From JBBROS01 sp965260935 (GTDB lineage: Bacteria > Pseudomonadota > Alphaproteobacteria > Acetobacterales > Acetobacteraceae): 64,000 bases of DNA. This document shows, piece after piece, positions 1-7,831 of the stretch. The first letter of the stretch is position 1. Each line of letters begins with the position of its first letter. Below the pieces are notes generated by a model. That model did no database searches. It was given only the letters and a program-made list of their open reading frames with translations, and had not been told where the DNA came from. A program made the translations under genes and the position numbers. The stretch lies in NCBI GenBank assembly GCA_965260935.1, contig OZ253374.1, forward strand, positions 4,092,001-4,156,000. The letters run 5' to 3'.

Positions 1-412
1 CGCCGACGTTGATGTGCACGGAATGGTTGTAATAGACGTAATCCGGCAGGCGGTTGACCCGGGCCCACTGAATCGGCTCGTTCTTGGCCAGGCTGTCGCG
101 GACCGGGGCCAGCATCGACGACCCGGTCCAGATCTGGGAGTGGCAGGTCATGCAGGTGTGGGTCGGCGGCAGTCCGGCCGTCTTGTACATCTCGACCGTC
201 TCATGGCAGTTGCGGCAATCGATGCCGAGTTCGCCTGAGTGGTGCTTATGGCTGAAGGGCACCGGCTGCGCGGGCGCGATGCCAACGCTGCCGATGTAGT
301 CGGATTGTGCCCAGGCATACAGGCCGATGACGGCGAACAGGACGACGCCGAGGCCGGAAAAGATATAGAGGCGGAAGATGGCATCCGCGCCGGGTGCAAA
401 AAGCTGTCGCAT
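1..412 (-). CDS. multiheme cytochrome c, ActA/cytochrome c3-like (3' end outside window)
   Basis: The first 137 residues of a membrane-anchored c-type cytochrome. The start at 412 is followed by one hydrophobic segment (about residues 12-35), then a periplasmic part with two CxxCH haem motifs (C66-R-N-C-H70 and C87-M-T-C-H91). The tail (residues 124-135, rich in Tyr and His) resembles the stretch that precedes the next haem motif in cytochrome c3/ActA-type pentahaem subunits. ActA opens operons for alternative complex III, a quinol oxidoreductase, so the rest of such an operon may lie to the left. It is on the same strand as the GMC oxidoreductase but 166 nt away, so it may have its own promoter. 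The ActA assignment is inference; the haem motifs are seen directly. Confidence 0.8.
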   Translation of the reverse strand, partial: MRQLFAPGADAIFRLYIFSGLGVVLFAVIGLYAWAQSDYIGSVGIAPAQPVPFSHKHHSGELGIDCRNCHETVEMYKTAGLPPTHTCMTCHSQIWTGSSMLAPVRDSLAKNEPIQWARVNRLPDYVYYNHSVHINVG

Positions 413-578
413 CCTGAACGTGCATCCCACAAACCGAAGACGAGGCCGGAAACCGTCGGGCTTGGCTCGCGTTGTCCGCCACCGCCCGAAACCAGAGTGG
501 GCACCTTCTCTGAATCCGCAAGTTGGGGCAAGGCGAAACCCGCTGTCACGGGCCGGTCACGCTTTCGTCGTGGCGCGT

Positions 579-2222
579 TTACAACTCGCCGCGCCGGGCC
601 ATAGCGCCGATGCGGTCCGCGGCGCGCATCCCGATCGCCGTGATCGTGAGCGAGGGGTTGACGCCGCCCGTAGTCGGGAACACGGAGCCGTCGCAGACCC
701 AGAGGTTCGGGATGTCCCAACTGCGTCCGTCCGCATTCACGACGCTTGTTCTCGCGTCGAAGCCCATCTTCGCTGTTCCGGCGAGGTGGTTGGTGTCGTC
801 CTCCTGACGCCAGATTTCCTTCGCGCCGACCAGTTCGAGGCTCGTCTGCATCTGGCCCAAGGCGTGCTGGATCAGCGCCTTGTCGTTGTCGCCGAAGCTG
901 TAGGTCACCCGCGGGATGCGGAGGCCGTATTGGTCCTGCTCGTCGGCCAAGGTGACGCGGTTCGCCTCGTTGGGCAGCATCTCGCCGACCATCTTCAACC
1001 CGACCTGGTGGTTGTAGCGCTCCATCTCGCGCGGCAGCGCCTCGCCCCAGAGCTTTTTGCTGGCGGTCAGCACCGAGGCCCATTCCTGCGGCAGCGGCCC
1101 CTGCGCCATCCAGCAATAGCCGCCGACCGGATCCTTACGGTCGTCGTAGTTCCAGTGTTCGGTGATGGTGGTGGAAGGCGGCGCCTTGCTCGAGCGCACC
1201 TCGTCGTCCATGTAGCCCCAGACCGCCTGGTTGGATTGCGTCATCAGGTTCTTGCCGACCAGGCCGCTGCTGTTGGCCAGGCCGTCCGGGTACTTGTCGT
1301 TGGCGGACGCCAGCAACAGCCGCGGCGTCTCGATCGCGTAGCCGGCCACGACGACATTGCGCGCCTTCTGGAACCGCCATTTCCCTCCGCGCATGTAGTG
1401 CACGCCGGTGGCCAGGCCGTCCGGCCCGGTCTCGATCCGCCCGACCATGGCGAGGTCGCGGATTTCCGCCCCGGCCTGCAAGGCGCGGGGGATGAAGGTC
1501 ACCAACTGGCTCTGCTTCGCGTTGGTCGAGCAGCCGACACGGCAGAAGCCGCGGTAGACGCACGGCGGCGAATCGCCGCGCGGCGCGGAAACGGTGGCGA
1601 GCGGCGTCTCGGTCCAACTGATCCCCATCGCTTCGGCGCCCTTGGCCAGCAGCGCCGCCGCCCCGTTGATCTGGTGCGCCCGGTATGGGTAGCGCGGGCG
1701 CTTCGGACCCCAGGGGTAGGCAACAGGCCCGGAGATGGCCAAGGCCTGTTCCGCCTTGGCGTAATAGTCCCACATCTCGCGCCAATCGAGCGGCCAATCC
1801 GCCCCGTAGCCCATGACCGAGCGCGACTTGAACCACTCGGGGCGGAACCGCAGCGACACCATGGCGAAATGCACGGTGCTGCCGCCGACCGCCTTGCCGC
1901 AACTGTTGCCGCCCATCTTCAACGGGTCAGCGCCTTCGCTCAACCGCTCGTCGGTCCAGTACAGCTTGGTTTGCTCGCTCTCGTCCGAGGCGAACTCCTC
2001 CAGCGGGCGGAAGTATGGCCCGGCATCCATGCCAACCACCGAGAAGCCTTGCTCGGCCAGGCCGCAGATCAGCGGGCCGCCGCCGGCCCCGGTCCCAACC
2101 ACGACGAAATCAACGGCCTCCCCTTCCGGGTATTCGCGCATTGGCACCCAGCCGCCGTGCTTGAACACGTCCGGCGCCCGTCCTCCCGTTGCCCGCGGCG
2201 CTGCGAACGGGTCAGCCGACAC
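579..2222 (-). CDS. GMC-family FAD oxidoreductase (catalytic subunit of a membrane sugar/alcohol dehydrogenase type)
   Basis: 547 residues. A dinucleotide-binding motif GTGAGGG (43-49) binds FAD. The C-terminal block has the family pattern H-x-x-GT-x-K-MG, then DGS-x-FP and NP-x-LTI, which carries the active-site histidine region. A cysteine cluster C221-x5-C227-x3-C231 sits where the FAD-glucose dehydrogenase and gluconate dehydrogenase group carry cysteines; in some members these bind an Fe-S cluster. There is no evident signal peptide. The start is GTG at 2222, preceded by a GGGAGAA-type ribosome site, and overlaps the upstream subunit-3 gene by 11 nt. Together they look like the large and small subunits of a quinone- or cytochrome-linked dehydrogenase. 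The substrate cannot be told; neighbouring lactonase and dehydratase genes point to sugars or sugar acids. Confidence 0.9.
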   Translation of the reverse strand: MSADPFAAPRATGGRAPDVFKHGGWVPMREYPEGEAVDFVVVGTGAGGGPLICGLAEQGFSVVGMDAGPYFRPLEEFASDESEQTKLYWTDERLSEGADPLKMGGNSCGKAVGGSTVHFAMVSLRFRPEWFKSRSVMGYGADWPLDWREMWDYYAKAEQALAISGPVAYPWGPKRPRYPYRAHQINGAAALLAKGAEAMGISWTETPLATVSAPRGDSPPCVYRGFCRVGCSTNAKQSQLVTFIPRALQAGAEIRDLAMVGRIETGPDGLATGVHYMRGGKWRFQKARNVVVAGYAIETPRLLLASANDKYPDGLANSSGLVGKNLMTQSNQAVWGYMDDEVRSSKAPPSTTITEHWNYDDRKDPVGGYCWMAQGPLPQEWASVLTASKKLWGEALPREMERYNHQVGLKMVGEMLPNEANRVTLADEQDQYGLRIPRVTYSFGDNDKALIQHALGQMQTSLELVGAKEIWRQEDDTNHLAGTAKMGFDARTSVVNADGRSWDIPNLWVCDGSVFPTTGGVNPSLTITAIGMRAADRIGAMARRGEL

Positions 2223-2865
2223 GCTTGTTCTCCCGCCGGGCTTTCTCCTCCTGGCCGGGCTTGGCCTCGGCCGCTTCCCACGGGTCGCGCCGGTTCAGGT
2301 CCGTCCGCACGTAGCCGCGCGGGCTGGCCGGGCCGCCGAAGCCGATCTCATTCCAACCCGTCGGGTGTGCGTAGTAGGCCCCGACGATATCCTGGATGAC
2401 GCGATGTTTGAAGAATCCGTCCGGCCACATCCCTTGCAAGGCCTCGGCTTGCAGGGTTCCGGCCTCCATCTGCCGCAACAGGCCGTCCTGCTGCTCGGGC
2501 CTGATGGCCGCGAAGCCGGCTCCGTGCTCCCGGTTCGCCGCTTCGTCCAACGCGGCCAGTCCCTGCTTCCAGGCTTGGCTTTGCTCCGGCACGCCCTCGT
2601 AGCGGTAGCCGTCCAGCTTCCGCGTGAACATCTTCTCGTCAACGTAGGCTGGCAGGGGCACCTTCGCCCGGTTTGACGGCTGGGGCACGATGCGGTCGCA
2701 GACGGCTTGCAGCGCCGCCCATTCATCCGGATTGAAAAACCGCGGCTCGCGCGGCACGGCCAGGCGGCGGTCGATCACCTCGCGCGTGACGGGGTTCCAG
2801 GACGGCGTGTCCCGCTTGGCCATCACGTCGTAGCCCGGATAGCGGTCCTGGCGGGCCTCAGTCAT
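2212..2865 (-). CDS. gluconate 2-dehydrogenase subunit 3-like protein
   Basis: 217 residues, small partner of GMC-type dehydrogenases. The body (from about residue 35, FFNPDEW...A...CDRIVPQ) has the pattern of the gluconate 2-dehydrogenase subunit 3 family, which is needed for maturation or export of the flavoprotein subunit. The start at 2865 is chosen because the reading frame further upstream is only the shadow of the preceding gene; it overlaps that gene by 8 nt. Family members commonly carry a Tat signal that carries the complex across the membrane. None is visible here, which is odd and suggests either a cytoplasmic complex or export by another route. It also overlaps the GMC gene by 11 nt, so translation is probably coupled. 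Confidence 0.85.
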   Translation of the reverse strand: MTEARQDRYPGYDVMAKRDTPSWNPVTREVIDRRLAVPREPRFFNPDEWAALQAVCDRIVPQPSNRAKVPLPAYVDEKMFTRKLDGYRYEGVPEQSQAWKQGLAALDEAANREHGAGFAAIRPEQQDGLLRQMEAGTLQAEALQGMWPDGFFKHRVIQDIVGAYYAHPTGWNEIGFGGPASPRGYVRTDLNRRDPWEAAEAKPGQEEKARRENKRVG

Positions 2866-3859
2866 CGGGGTGGTCCTCCAGCAGGCCCATTGCCGCCAAG
2901 CCGGCGAGCGCGAGGCCGGTGAAGGCGGGCGGGGCGGGAATCGGCGGCCCATTCAGCACGTTCTGGCTCCAGTTGGCCCAGCCGCCCATGTTGCGGGCGA
3001 CGCCGATCATGTGGAAGCCGACGCCGGCGAACCCGAGCAACGCCGTCAGCCGCAGCCAGAGGCGGCTCAACGGCCGGGGCTTGCGCGCCGACCCGGTTGC
3101 CGTGCCGCCCAGCAGCGCGGCGGCGACTGGAGGCACGGTGACGGGGAGCAGCATGGCCGGGTTGTGGTATGCGCCGCGGAAGTGCAGCAACCCGGCCTCG
3201 CCGACGGTGCCGAGCAGGCCGACGCTGGTTGCCCCGGCAACGATTCGTCCGGCGGGCAGGCCGAACACGGTGGGCAACGTGCCGGGTTCGTTGTCCCGCA
3301 CCCGTTCCGCCAGGTAGCCGGTCATGCCCGACAGCGCCAATGCCGCGGGCGCGCCGATCGGCGCCGCGTAGAACAGGTTCTGCCAGGCGAGGCCGCCCGG
3401 GCGCTTGCCGACGTTGTAGGCGTGGAAACCGAGCCCGACCAGGCCGGTCAGGCCGGATGCGGCGTAGATCGCGTTGCGGATGCGGTGCCGCGTCGGGTTG
3501 GTGTCCCGCGTCCCGTGCAGGCTGGCGCCGATGGAAAGGGCGGAGGCGGCCAGGGGCGCGAACATGGCCTTGTTGTGGAACGAGCCGCGGTAGTGCTCGA
3601 TGGCGCTGTCGAACAGGACGGAGCCGGCGATGGTTCCCGCGGCCCGGTTCAGGCGGCGGGCGGCCCGGACGGCGGCCGCGCGCCTGACCGGCGGCGAGGG
3701 GGGCAGTGGCAGCGGTCCACGGATCATCGGCGAACGGTCGGCGGGAGCGGAGGCGTGCCGGCGATTGCGGGCCGCGAGAATGCCCGCGCCGACCGCTGTG
3801 GCCGCGCCCAATAGTCCGAGGCTCGCCGCCACGCCGCCCGTTGGTCCGCTCGTTGTCAT
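2858..3859 (-). CDS. polytopic membrane protein with 137-residue internal duplication and repeated His motifs
   Basis: 333 residues, function unknown. The N-terminus is hydrophobic (about 9-30), followed by a Pro/Arg-rich linker and several membrane segments. Two halves repeat: HYRGSFHN at 89-96 matches HFRGAYHN at 226-233, and GFH ending at H146 matches GFH ending at H283, followed in both by a G-W/Q/N-rich stretch and a PI-x-AP motif. H89/H226, H95/H232 and H146/H283 are each exactly 137 residues apart. It overlaps the enolase-superfamily gene upstream by 4 nt (ATGA) and the subunit-3 gene downstream by 8 nt, so it is made with the dehydrogenase. I infer a membrane anchor or electron-transfer partner; conserved membrane histidines could bind haem or metal. 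No known family recognised. Confidence 0.8.
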   Translation of the reverse strand: MTTSGPTGGVAASLGLLGAATAVGAGILAARNRRHASAPADRSPMIRGPLPLPPSPPVRRAAAVRAARRLNRAAGTIAGSVLFDSAIEHYRGSFHNKAMFAPLAASALSIGASLHGTRDTNPTRHRIRNAIYAASGLTGLVGLGFHAYNVGKRPGGLAWQNLFYAAPIGAPAALALSGMTGYLAERVRDNEPGTLPTVFGLPAGRIVAGATSVGLLGTVGEAGLLHFRGAYHNPAMLLPVTVPPVAAALLGGTATGSARKPRPLSRLWLRLTALLGFAGVGFHMIGVARNMGGWANWSQNVLNGPPIPAPPAFTGLALAGLAAMGLLEDHPDD

Positions 3860-4956
3860 ACCGCGTATCGCTCCGCATCCTGCCGCTTGAACTCCAGCCC
3901 GAGACCTGGCCGGGTCAGGTCCGGCCGAATTTCCCCTCGGTCGGGCTTGGGCGCGCCGTCGAACAGCATGGCCTCGATGCGCACGTGGTCGTGGAACCAT
4001 TCGAGGTGCCTGAGCCTTGGCGCGGCGCAGGCTGCGTGGAGATGCAGGGCCGGGGCGCAATGGCCCGAAAGGTCGATGTGGTGGGCCTCGCACAGGGCTG
4101 CGACCTGGAGGAAGCCGGTGATGCCGCCGCAACGGGAAGCATCCGCCTGCTGAACGTCGACGGCACGGGCGGCCAGCATCCGAAGGGCATCATCGAGGAC
4201 ATAGACGTACTCGCCTGCCGCGACCTCCATGCAAGGCGGGGCCGCTTTGCAAACCTGGGCCAAGCCTGGCAGGTCGTCGGAGGAGACCGGCTCCTCGAAC
4301 CAGGCGACGGCGGCGTCGCGCGCGAAGGTGTCGGCCAGGGCCACGGCGCGCTTGACCGAAAGGGCGCCGTTCGCGTCCACGAACAAGGCCGCGTCGCCGA
4401 TCGCCGTCTTGGCCGTGCGAACCCGGCGCGGGTCGCTGTCCGGATCGGCGCCGACCTTCATCTTTACCCAACGGCAGCCGTCATTCTCAATCCAGCCGCG
4501 AAGCTGGGACCGCAGCCGCTCGTCATCGTAGGTGGTGAAGCCGCCGCTGCCGTAGATCGGCACGCTGTCGCGGCAGCGCCCCAGCAAGGAGGCCAGCGGC
4601 ACGCCGAGCAGCTTCGCTTTCAAGTCCCATAGCGCCGCATCAACACCGGACATCGCCGTCGCGGCAAGCCCGCCCCGGCCCATGTTACGCACTGCCCGTT
4701 GCATCCGGCGCAAGGCTCGGGGCGGGTCCAAGGCGTCAACGTCCGCGACCGCCTCGGCCAGCTTGCCGTTAATGAGGCTGGCCGCAGGCGCTGCCGTGTA
4801 GGTATAGCCGAGGCCCCGTTCGTCGCCGCCTTCGGCCTCGACGACGATCAGCGTCGTCGAGGTCCAGGAGAACGTCCCGTCGGCCTCGGGCGCGTCGGTC
4901 GGGATGGCATAGGGCCTTGCCCGAACGGCGCCGACCTTGGCTGTAGGCCGCTGCAT
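3856..4956 (-). CDS. enolase-superfamily enzyme (mandelate racemase/sugar-acid dehydratase type)
   Basis: 366 residues. Enolase-superfamily members abstract a proton next to a carboxylate; most bacterial relatives next to lactonases dehydrate sugar acids. Visible catalytic elements: KMK at 165-167 (base lysine), Mg2+ ligands D194 (VDANG), E221 (FEEP) and E249 (GEY), then D267-D272 and H299 (SGHC), which could act as the second base. The capping domain is at about 1-125 and the barrel follows. The gene begins 4 nt after the end of the thiamine-diphosphate enzyme gene and overlaps the membrane-protein gene by 4 nt. Substrate is not deducible; the SMP-30 lactonase across the divergent promoter would supply an aldonic acid, which this enzyme could dehydrate. 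Confidence 0.9.
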   Translation of the reverse strand: MQRPTAKVGAVRARPYAIPTDAPEADGTFSWTSTTLIVVEAEGGDERGLGYTYTAAPAASLINGKLAEAVADVDALDPPRALRRMQRAVRNMGRGGLAATAMSGVDAALWDLKAKLLGVPLASLLGRCRDSVPIYGSGGFTTYDDERLRSQLRGWIENDGCRWVKMKVGADPDSDPRRVRTAKTAIGDAALFVDANGALSVKRAVALADTFARDAAVAWFEEPVSSDDLPGLAQVCKAAPPCMEVAAGEYVYVLDDALRMLAARAVDVQQADASRCGGITGFLQVAALCEAHHIDLSGHCAPALHLHAACAAPRLRHLEWFHDHVRIEAMLFDGAPKPDRGEIRPDLTRPGLGLEFKRQDAERYAV

Positions 4957-4960
4957 GTCC

Positions 4961-6742
4961 TTAGTGTTTGCCTGGCAGGACGCTTGCCAGCATTTCCTTC
5001 GCGCTGTTCTTCACGACGCTGCCCAACTCCGGCTCGGTGGCGAGCATGGTGGTGAAGTGGTAGGCCTGCTCCAGGGTGATGTGAGGCGGCAAGGGCGGAA
5101 CGTTCGGGTCGGTGTAGGCCTCAAGGATGACCGGGCGGTCAGCCGACAATGCCTCGTCCCAGGCCGCGCCGATCTGCTCCGGGTCGTTGACGAAGATGCC
5201 CTTGAGGCCGATCAGCTCCGCATACTTGTGATAGGGAAAGTCCGGGATGCTCTGCGTGCTTTCCGTTTTACCTTCCCCGAGCTGCACGCGCTCTTCCCAG
5301 GTGACCTGGTTCAGGTCCCGGTTGTTGAGCACGAGGACGATGAGCTTCGGGTTCGACCATTGCTTCCAGTATTTGGAAATGGTGATCATGACGTTCAGGC
5401 CGTTCATCTGCATCGCCCCGTCGCCCATGCAGGCGATGACGGTGCGGTCGGGATAGGCCATCTTGCCGGCGACCGCGTAAGGCGTGCCCGCGCCCAGCGA
5501 CGCCAATCCGCCGGAGAGCGACGCCTTCATGCCGCGCCGGATTTTCAGGTCGCGCGCATACCAGTTCGCCACCGACCCGCTATCGGCCGTGATGATCGCG
5601 TTGTCCGGCAACCGGGGGGAGAGTTCCCAGAACACCCGTTGCGGGTTGATCGGGTCTGCGCCGTGCATGGCGCGGTCTTCCAACGTTTTCCACCAGTCTT
5701 TCATGTTGCCGGCGATCTCGTCGCGCCATTTCGAGCTGGCCTGCTGACTCAGGAGCGGCAGAAGGGCTTTCAGGGTGACGGCGCTGTCGCCGACGAGGTT
5801 CACCTCCATCGGATAGCGCATGCTTAGGTTGGCGCCGTCGATGTCGATCTGCACGCCGCGCGCCTGGCCGGGCTTGGGCAGGAACTCGGCATAGGGGAAC
5901 GTGGAGCCGACCATCAGCAAGGTGTCGCAACCCATCATCAGATCCCAGCTCGGCTTGGTTCCCAAGAGGCCGAGCGAGCCGGTCACGTAGGGCAGGTCGT
6001 CGGGCAGGGCTGCCTTGCCGAGCAACGCCTTGCCTACTCCCGCGCCGAGCTTGTCCGCCACCGCGATGACTTCGTCGGTTGCCCCGAGCGCGCCGGCACC
6101 GACCAGGATCGCGACTTTCTTGCCCGCGTTCAGCACGTCGGCTGCCGCTTGCAGCGCGCTGCGCTCGGGTTCGAGGGAGACGCCGGGAAAGCCGTAGCCG
6201 GTCGTGACGTGGCCGTGGGTGACCGCAGGATCGTCGTATGCCTGCAATTGCAGGTCGTTGGGCAGGATGATGCAGGTGACCGAACGCTTGGCCTGGGCGA
6301 TCCGCACCGCGCGGTCAACGATGGTCCTGACCTGGCTCGGGATCGTGCCCATCGCCACGTATTCGCTGGCGACATCCTTGAAGAGGCTTTGCAGGTCGAC
6401 TTCCTGCTGGTAGTTCGCGCCGATCGAGGCTCGGGACTGCTGGCCGACGATCGCCACTACAGGGACGTGGTCCATCTTGGCATCGTAAAGCCCGTTCAGC
6501 AGGTGGATCGCGCCCGGCCCGGATGTCGCGTAGCAAAGGCCGACGCCGCCGGTGAACTTGGCATGGGCGGAGGCCATGAAAGCGGCCATCTCCTCGTGCC
6601 GGACTTGGATGTATTCCATCTCCTCGTTGCGTTCGAGCGCTACGTCGAGGCCGCCGACCCCGTCGCCGGGATAGCCGTAGACCCGCTTCAAGCCCCACTC
6701 GCCCAAGCGCTTCCAGACGAACTCGCTGACGTTCATGGCCAT
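4961..6742 (-). CDS. thiamine diphosphate-dependent enzyme, pyruvate oxidase/quinone-linked pyruvate dehydrogenase type
   Basis: 593 residues with the three-domain layout of the acetolactate synthase/PoxB family: N-terminal Pyr domain with catalytic Glu E50 (VRHEE), a central FAD/nucleotide-type domain (about 195-345), and a C-terminal PP domain with the ThDP motif GDG (440-442) ending in NN (473-474). Pyruvate oxidases of this kind oxidise pyruvate to acetate and CO2, passing electrons to quinone or oxygen. The start at 6742 follows an AGGAGG ribosome site at good spacing. It is the first gene of the overlapping operon that continues to the GMC oxidoreductase, so it may process the 2-oxo acid made by the dehydratase and lyase steps. 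Other ThDP decarboxylations cannot be excluded. Confidence 0.88.
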   Translation of the reverse strand: MAMNVSEFVWKRLGEWGLKRVYGYPGDGVGGLDVALERNEEMEYIQVRHEEMAAFMASAHAKFTGGVGLCYATSGPGAIHLLNGLYDAKMDHVPVVAIVGQQSRASIGANYQQEVDLQSLFKDVASEYVAMGTIPSQVRTIVDRAVRIAQAKRSVTCIILPNDLQLQAYDDPAVTHGHVTTGYGFPGVSLEPERSALQAAADVLNAGKKVAILVGAGALGATDEVIAVADKLGAGVGKALLGKAALPDDLPYVTGSLGLLGTKPSWDLMMGCDTLLMVGSTFPYAEFLPKPGQARGVQIDIDGANLSMRYPMEVNLVGDSAVTLKALLPLLSQQASSKWRDEIAGNMKDWWKTLEDRAMHGADPINPQRVFWELSPRLPDNAIITADSGSVANWYARDLKIRRGMKASLSGGLASLGAGTPYAVAGKMAYPDRTVIACMGDGAMQMNGLNVMITISKYWKQWSNPKLIVLVLNNRDLNQVTWEERVQLGEGKTESTQSIPDFPYHKYAELIGLKGIFVNDPEQIGAAWDEALSADRPVILEAYTDPNVPPLPPHITLEQAYHFTTMLATEPELGSVVKNSAKEMLASVLPGKH

Positions 6743-6910
6743 TGGGCGGCCTCCTTTTGGCGGCGTGGTTGAGGGCGCCCGGCGTCGCGGGGGCCAGTCT
6801 CCGTTCTACGCCCGGCTGTCGGGCATGTTTCCGCAGGCGCAAATTCACAAACCTGTGTCGGCAACGACGGCGCGCCCGCGTTCATGCGTTATGCCGACGA
6901 GAGGTGGATG

Positions 6911-7801
6911 ATGGCTGACGTGGAACTCCTGCTCGACGCCCATGCGCAAATCGCCGAGTCGCTGCTGTGGGAGCCATCGCAGCAGGCGCTCTACTGGATG
7001 GACGTGAAGGCGCCGGCGCTTTACCGCCTCGACCCGGCGACGATGGGCCAGCAGACCTGGCCGCTTCCGGCCGACATCGGCGCGTTCGCGTTGCTTGAAG
7101 GGGAAGCGGCCCTGGTGGCCCTGCGCACGGGGCTGTTCCGGCTGTCGTTCGCGACCGGGAGCCTTGATCCGCTCGCGCCGCCGCCGTTTGACCCGGCCTT
7201 GCACCGGTTCAACGAAGGGATGGTCGATGCCGCCGGGCGATTCTGGGTCGGCGCCATGTTCGACCCCCTGCCCGGGCATGAGCGCCATCCGCGGGAGCCT
7301 GCCACGCTCAACGTCTGGACCGCAGCCGCCGGGCTGGTTGGGCAGCCAGACGCTGCCGAGCTGCATAATGGGATGGCGTGGAGTCCTGACGGCAAGCTGA
7401 TGTACTTGTCACATTCCAACGAGCGCGTCGTTTATGCGCTGCCGTTCGACGTTGACGCCGGGCACCTCGGCCCGCACCGGGAGTTCGTGACGATCCCAGA
7501 GGGCGCCGGCATTCCCGACGGGGCCGCGGTGGACGAAGAAGGGGCTTATTGGTGCGCCCTGCACGGCGGCGGGCGGCTGCGCCGTTACGCCCCGGACGGG
7601 ACGTTGCTGGAGGAGATCCGCTTGCCGGTCAGCCAGCCGACGACGTGCGCCTTCGGCGGGCCGGACCTATCGACGCTTTACCTGTCGAGCGCGTCGGACA
7701 AGCTCGGTCCCGCGCAACGCGACCGGGAGCCTCATGCCGGCGGGCTGTTTCGCCTGGAGACCAACGTGCGCGGCGTTGCGTGCCGGTGCCATGTCGGGTG
7801 A
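6911..7801 (+). CDS. SMP-30/gluconolactonase family lactonase
   Basis: 296 residues, a six-bladed beta-propeller lactonase that hydrolyses sugar lactones to acids. The metal and catalytic residues of the family are present at matching positions: E16 (AESLLWE), N101 (RFNEG), N153 (LHNGMAWSPDG) and D203 (IPDGAAVD). The start at ATG 6911 (or 6908) is preferred over 6884 because a GAGAGG ribosome site lies just before it. It is transcribed away from the ThDP/dehydratase/GMC operon across a 168-nt divergent region. A GMC dehydrogenase would make the lactone, this enzyme opens it, and the enolase-family dehydratase could then act. The physiological sugar is unknown. Confidence 0.88.
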   Translation: MADVELLLDAHAQIAESLLWEPSQQALYWMDVKAPALYRLDPATMGQQTWPLPADIGAFALLEGEAALVALRTGLFRLSFATGSLDPLAPPPFDPALHRFNEGMVDAAGRFWVGAMFDPLPGHERHPREPATLNVWTAAAGLVGQPDAAELHNGMAWSPDGKLMYLSHSNERVVYALPFDVDAGHLGPHREFVTIPEGAGIPDGAAVDEEGAYWCALHGGGRLRRYAPDGTLLEEIRLPVSQPTTCAFGGPDLSTLYLSSASDKLGPAQRDREPHAGGLFRLETNVRGVACRCHVG

Positions 7802-7831
7802 CGTTGTTCGGCACTGAATGCGGAGGGCACT

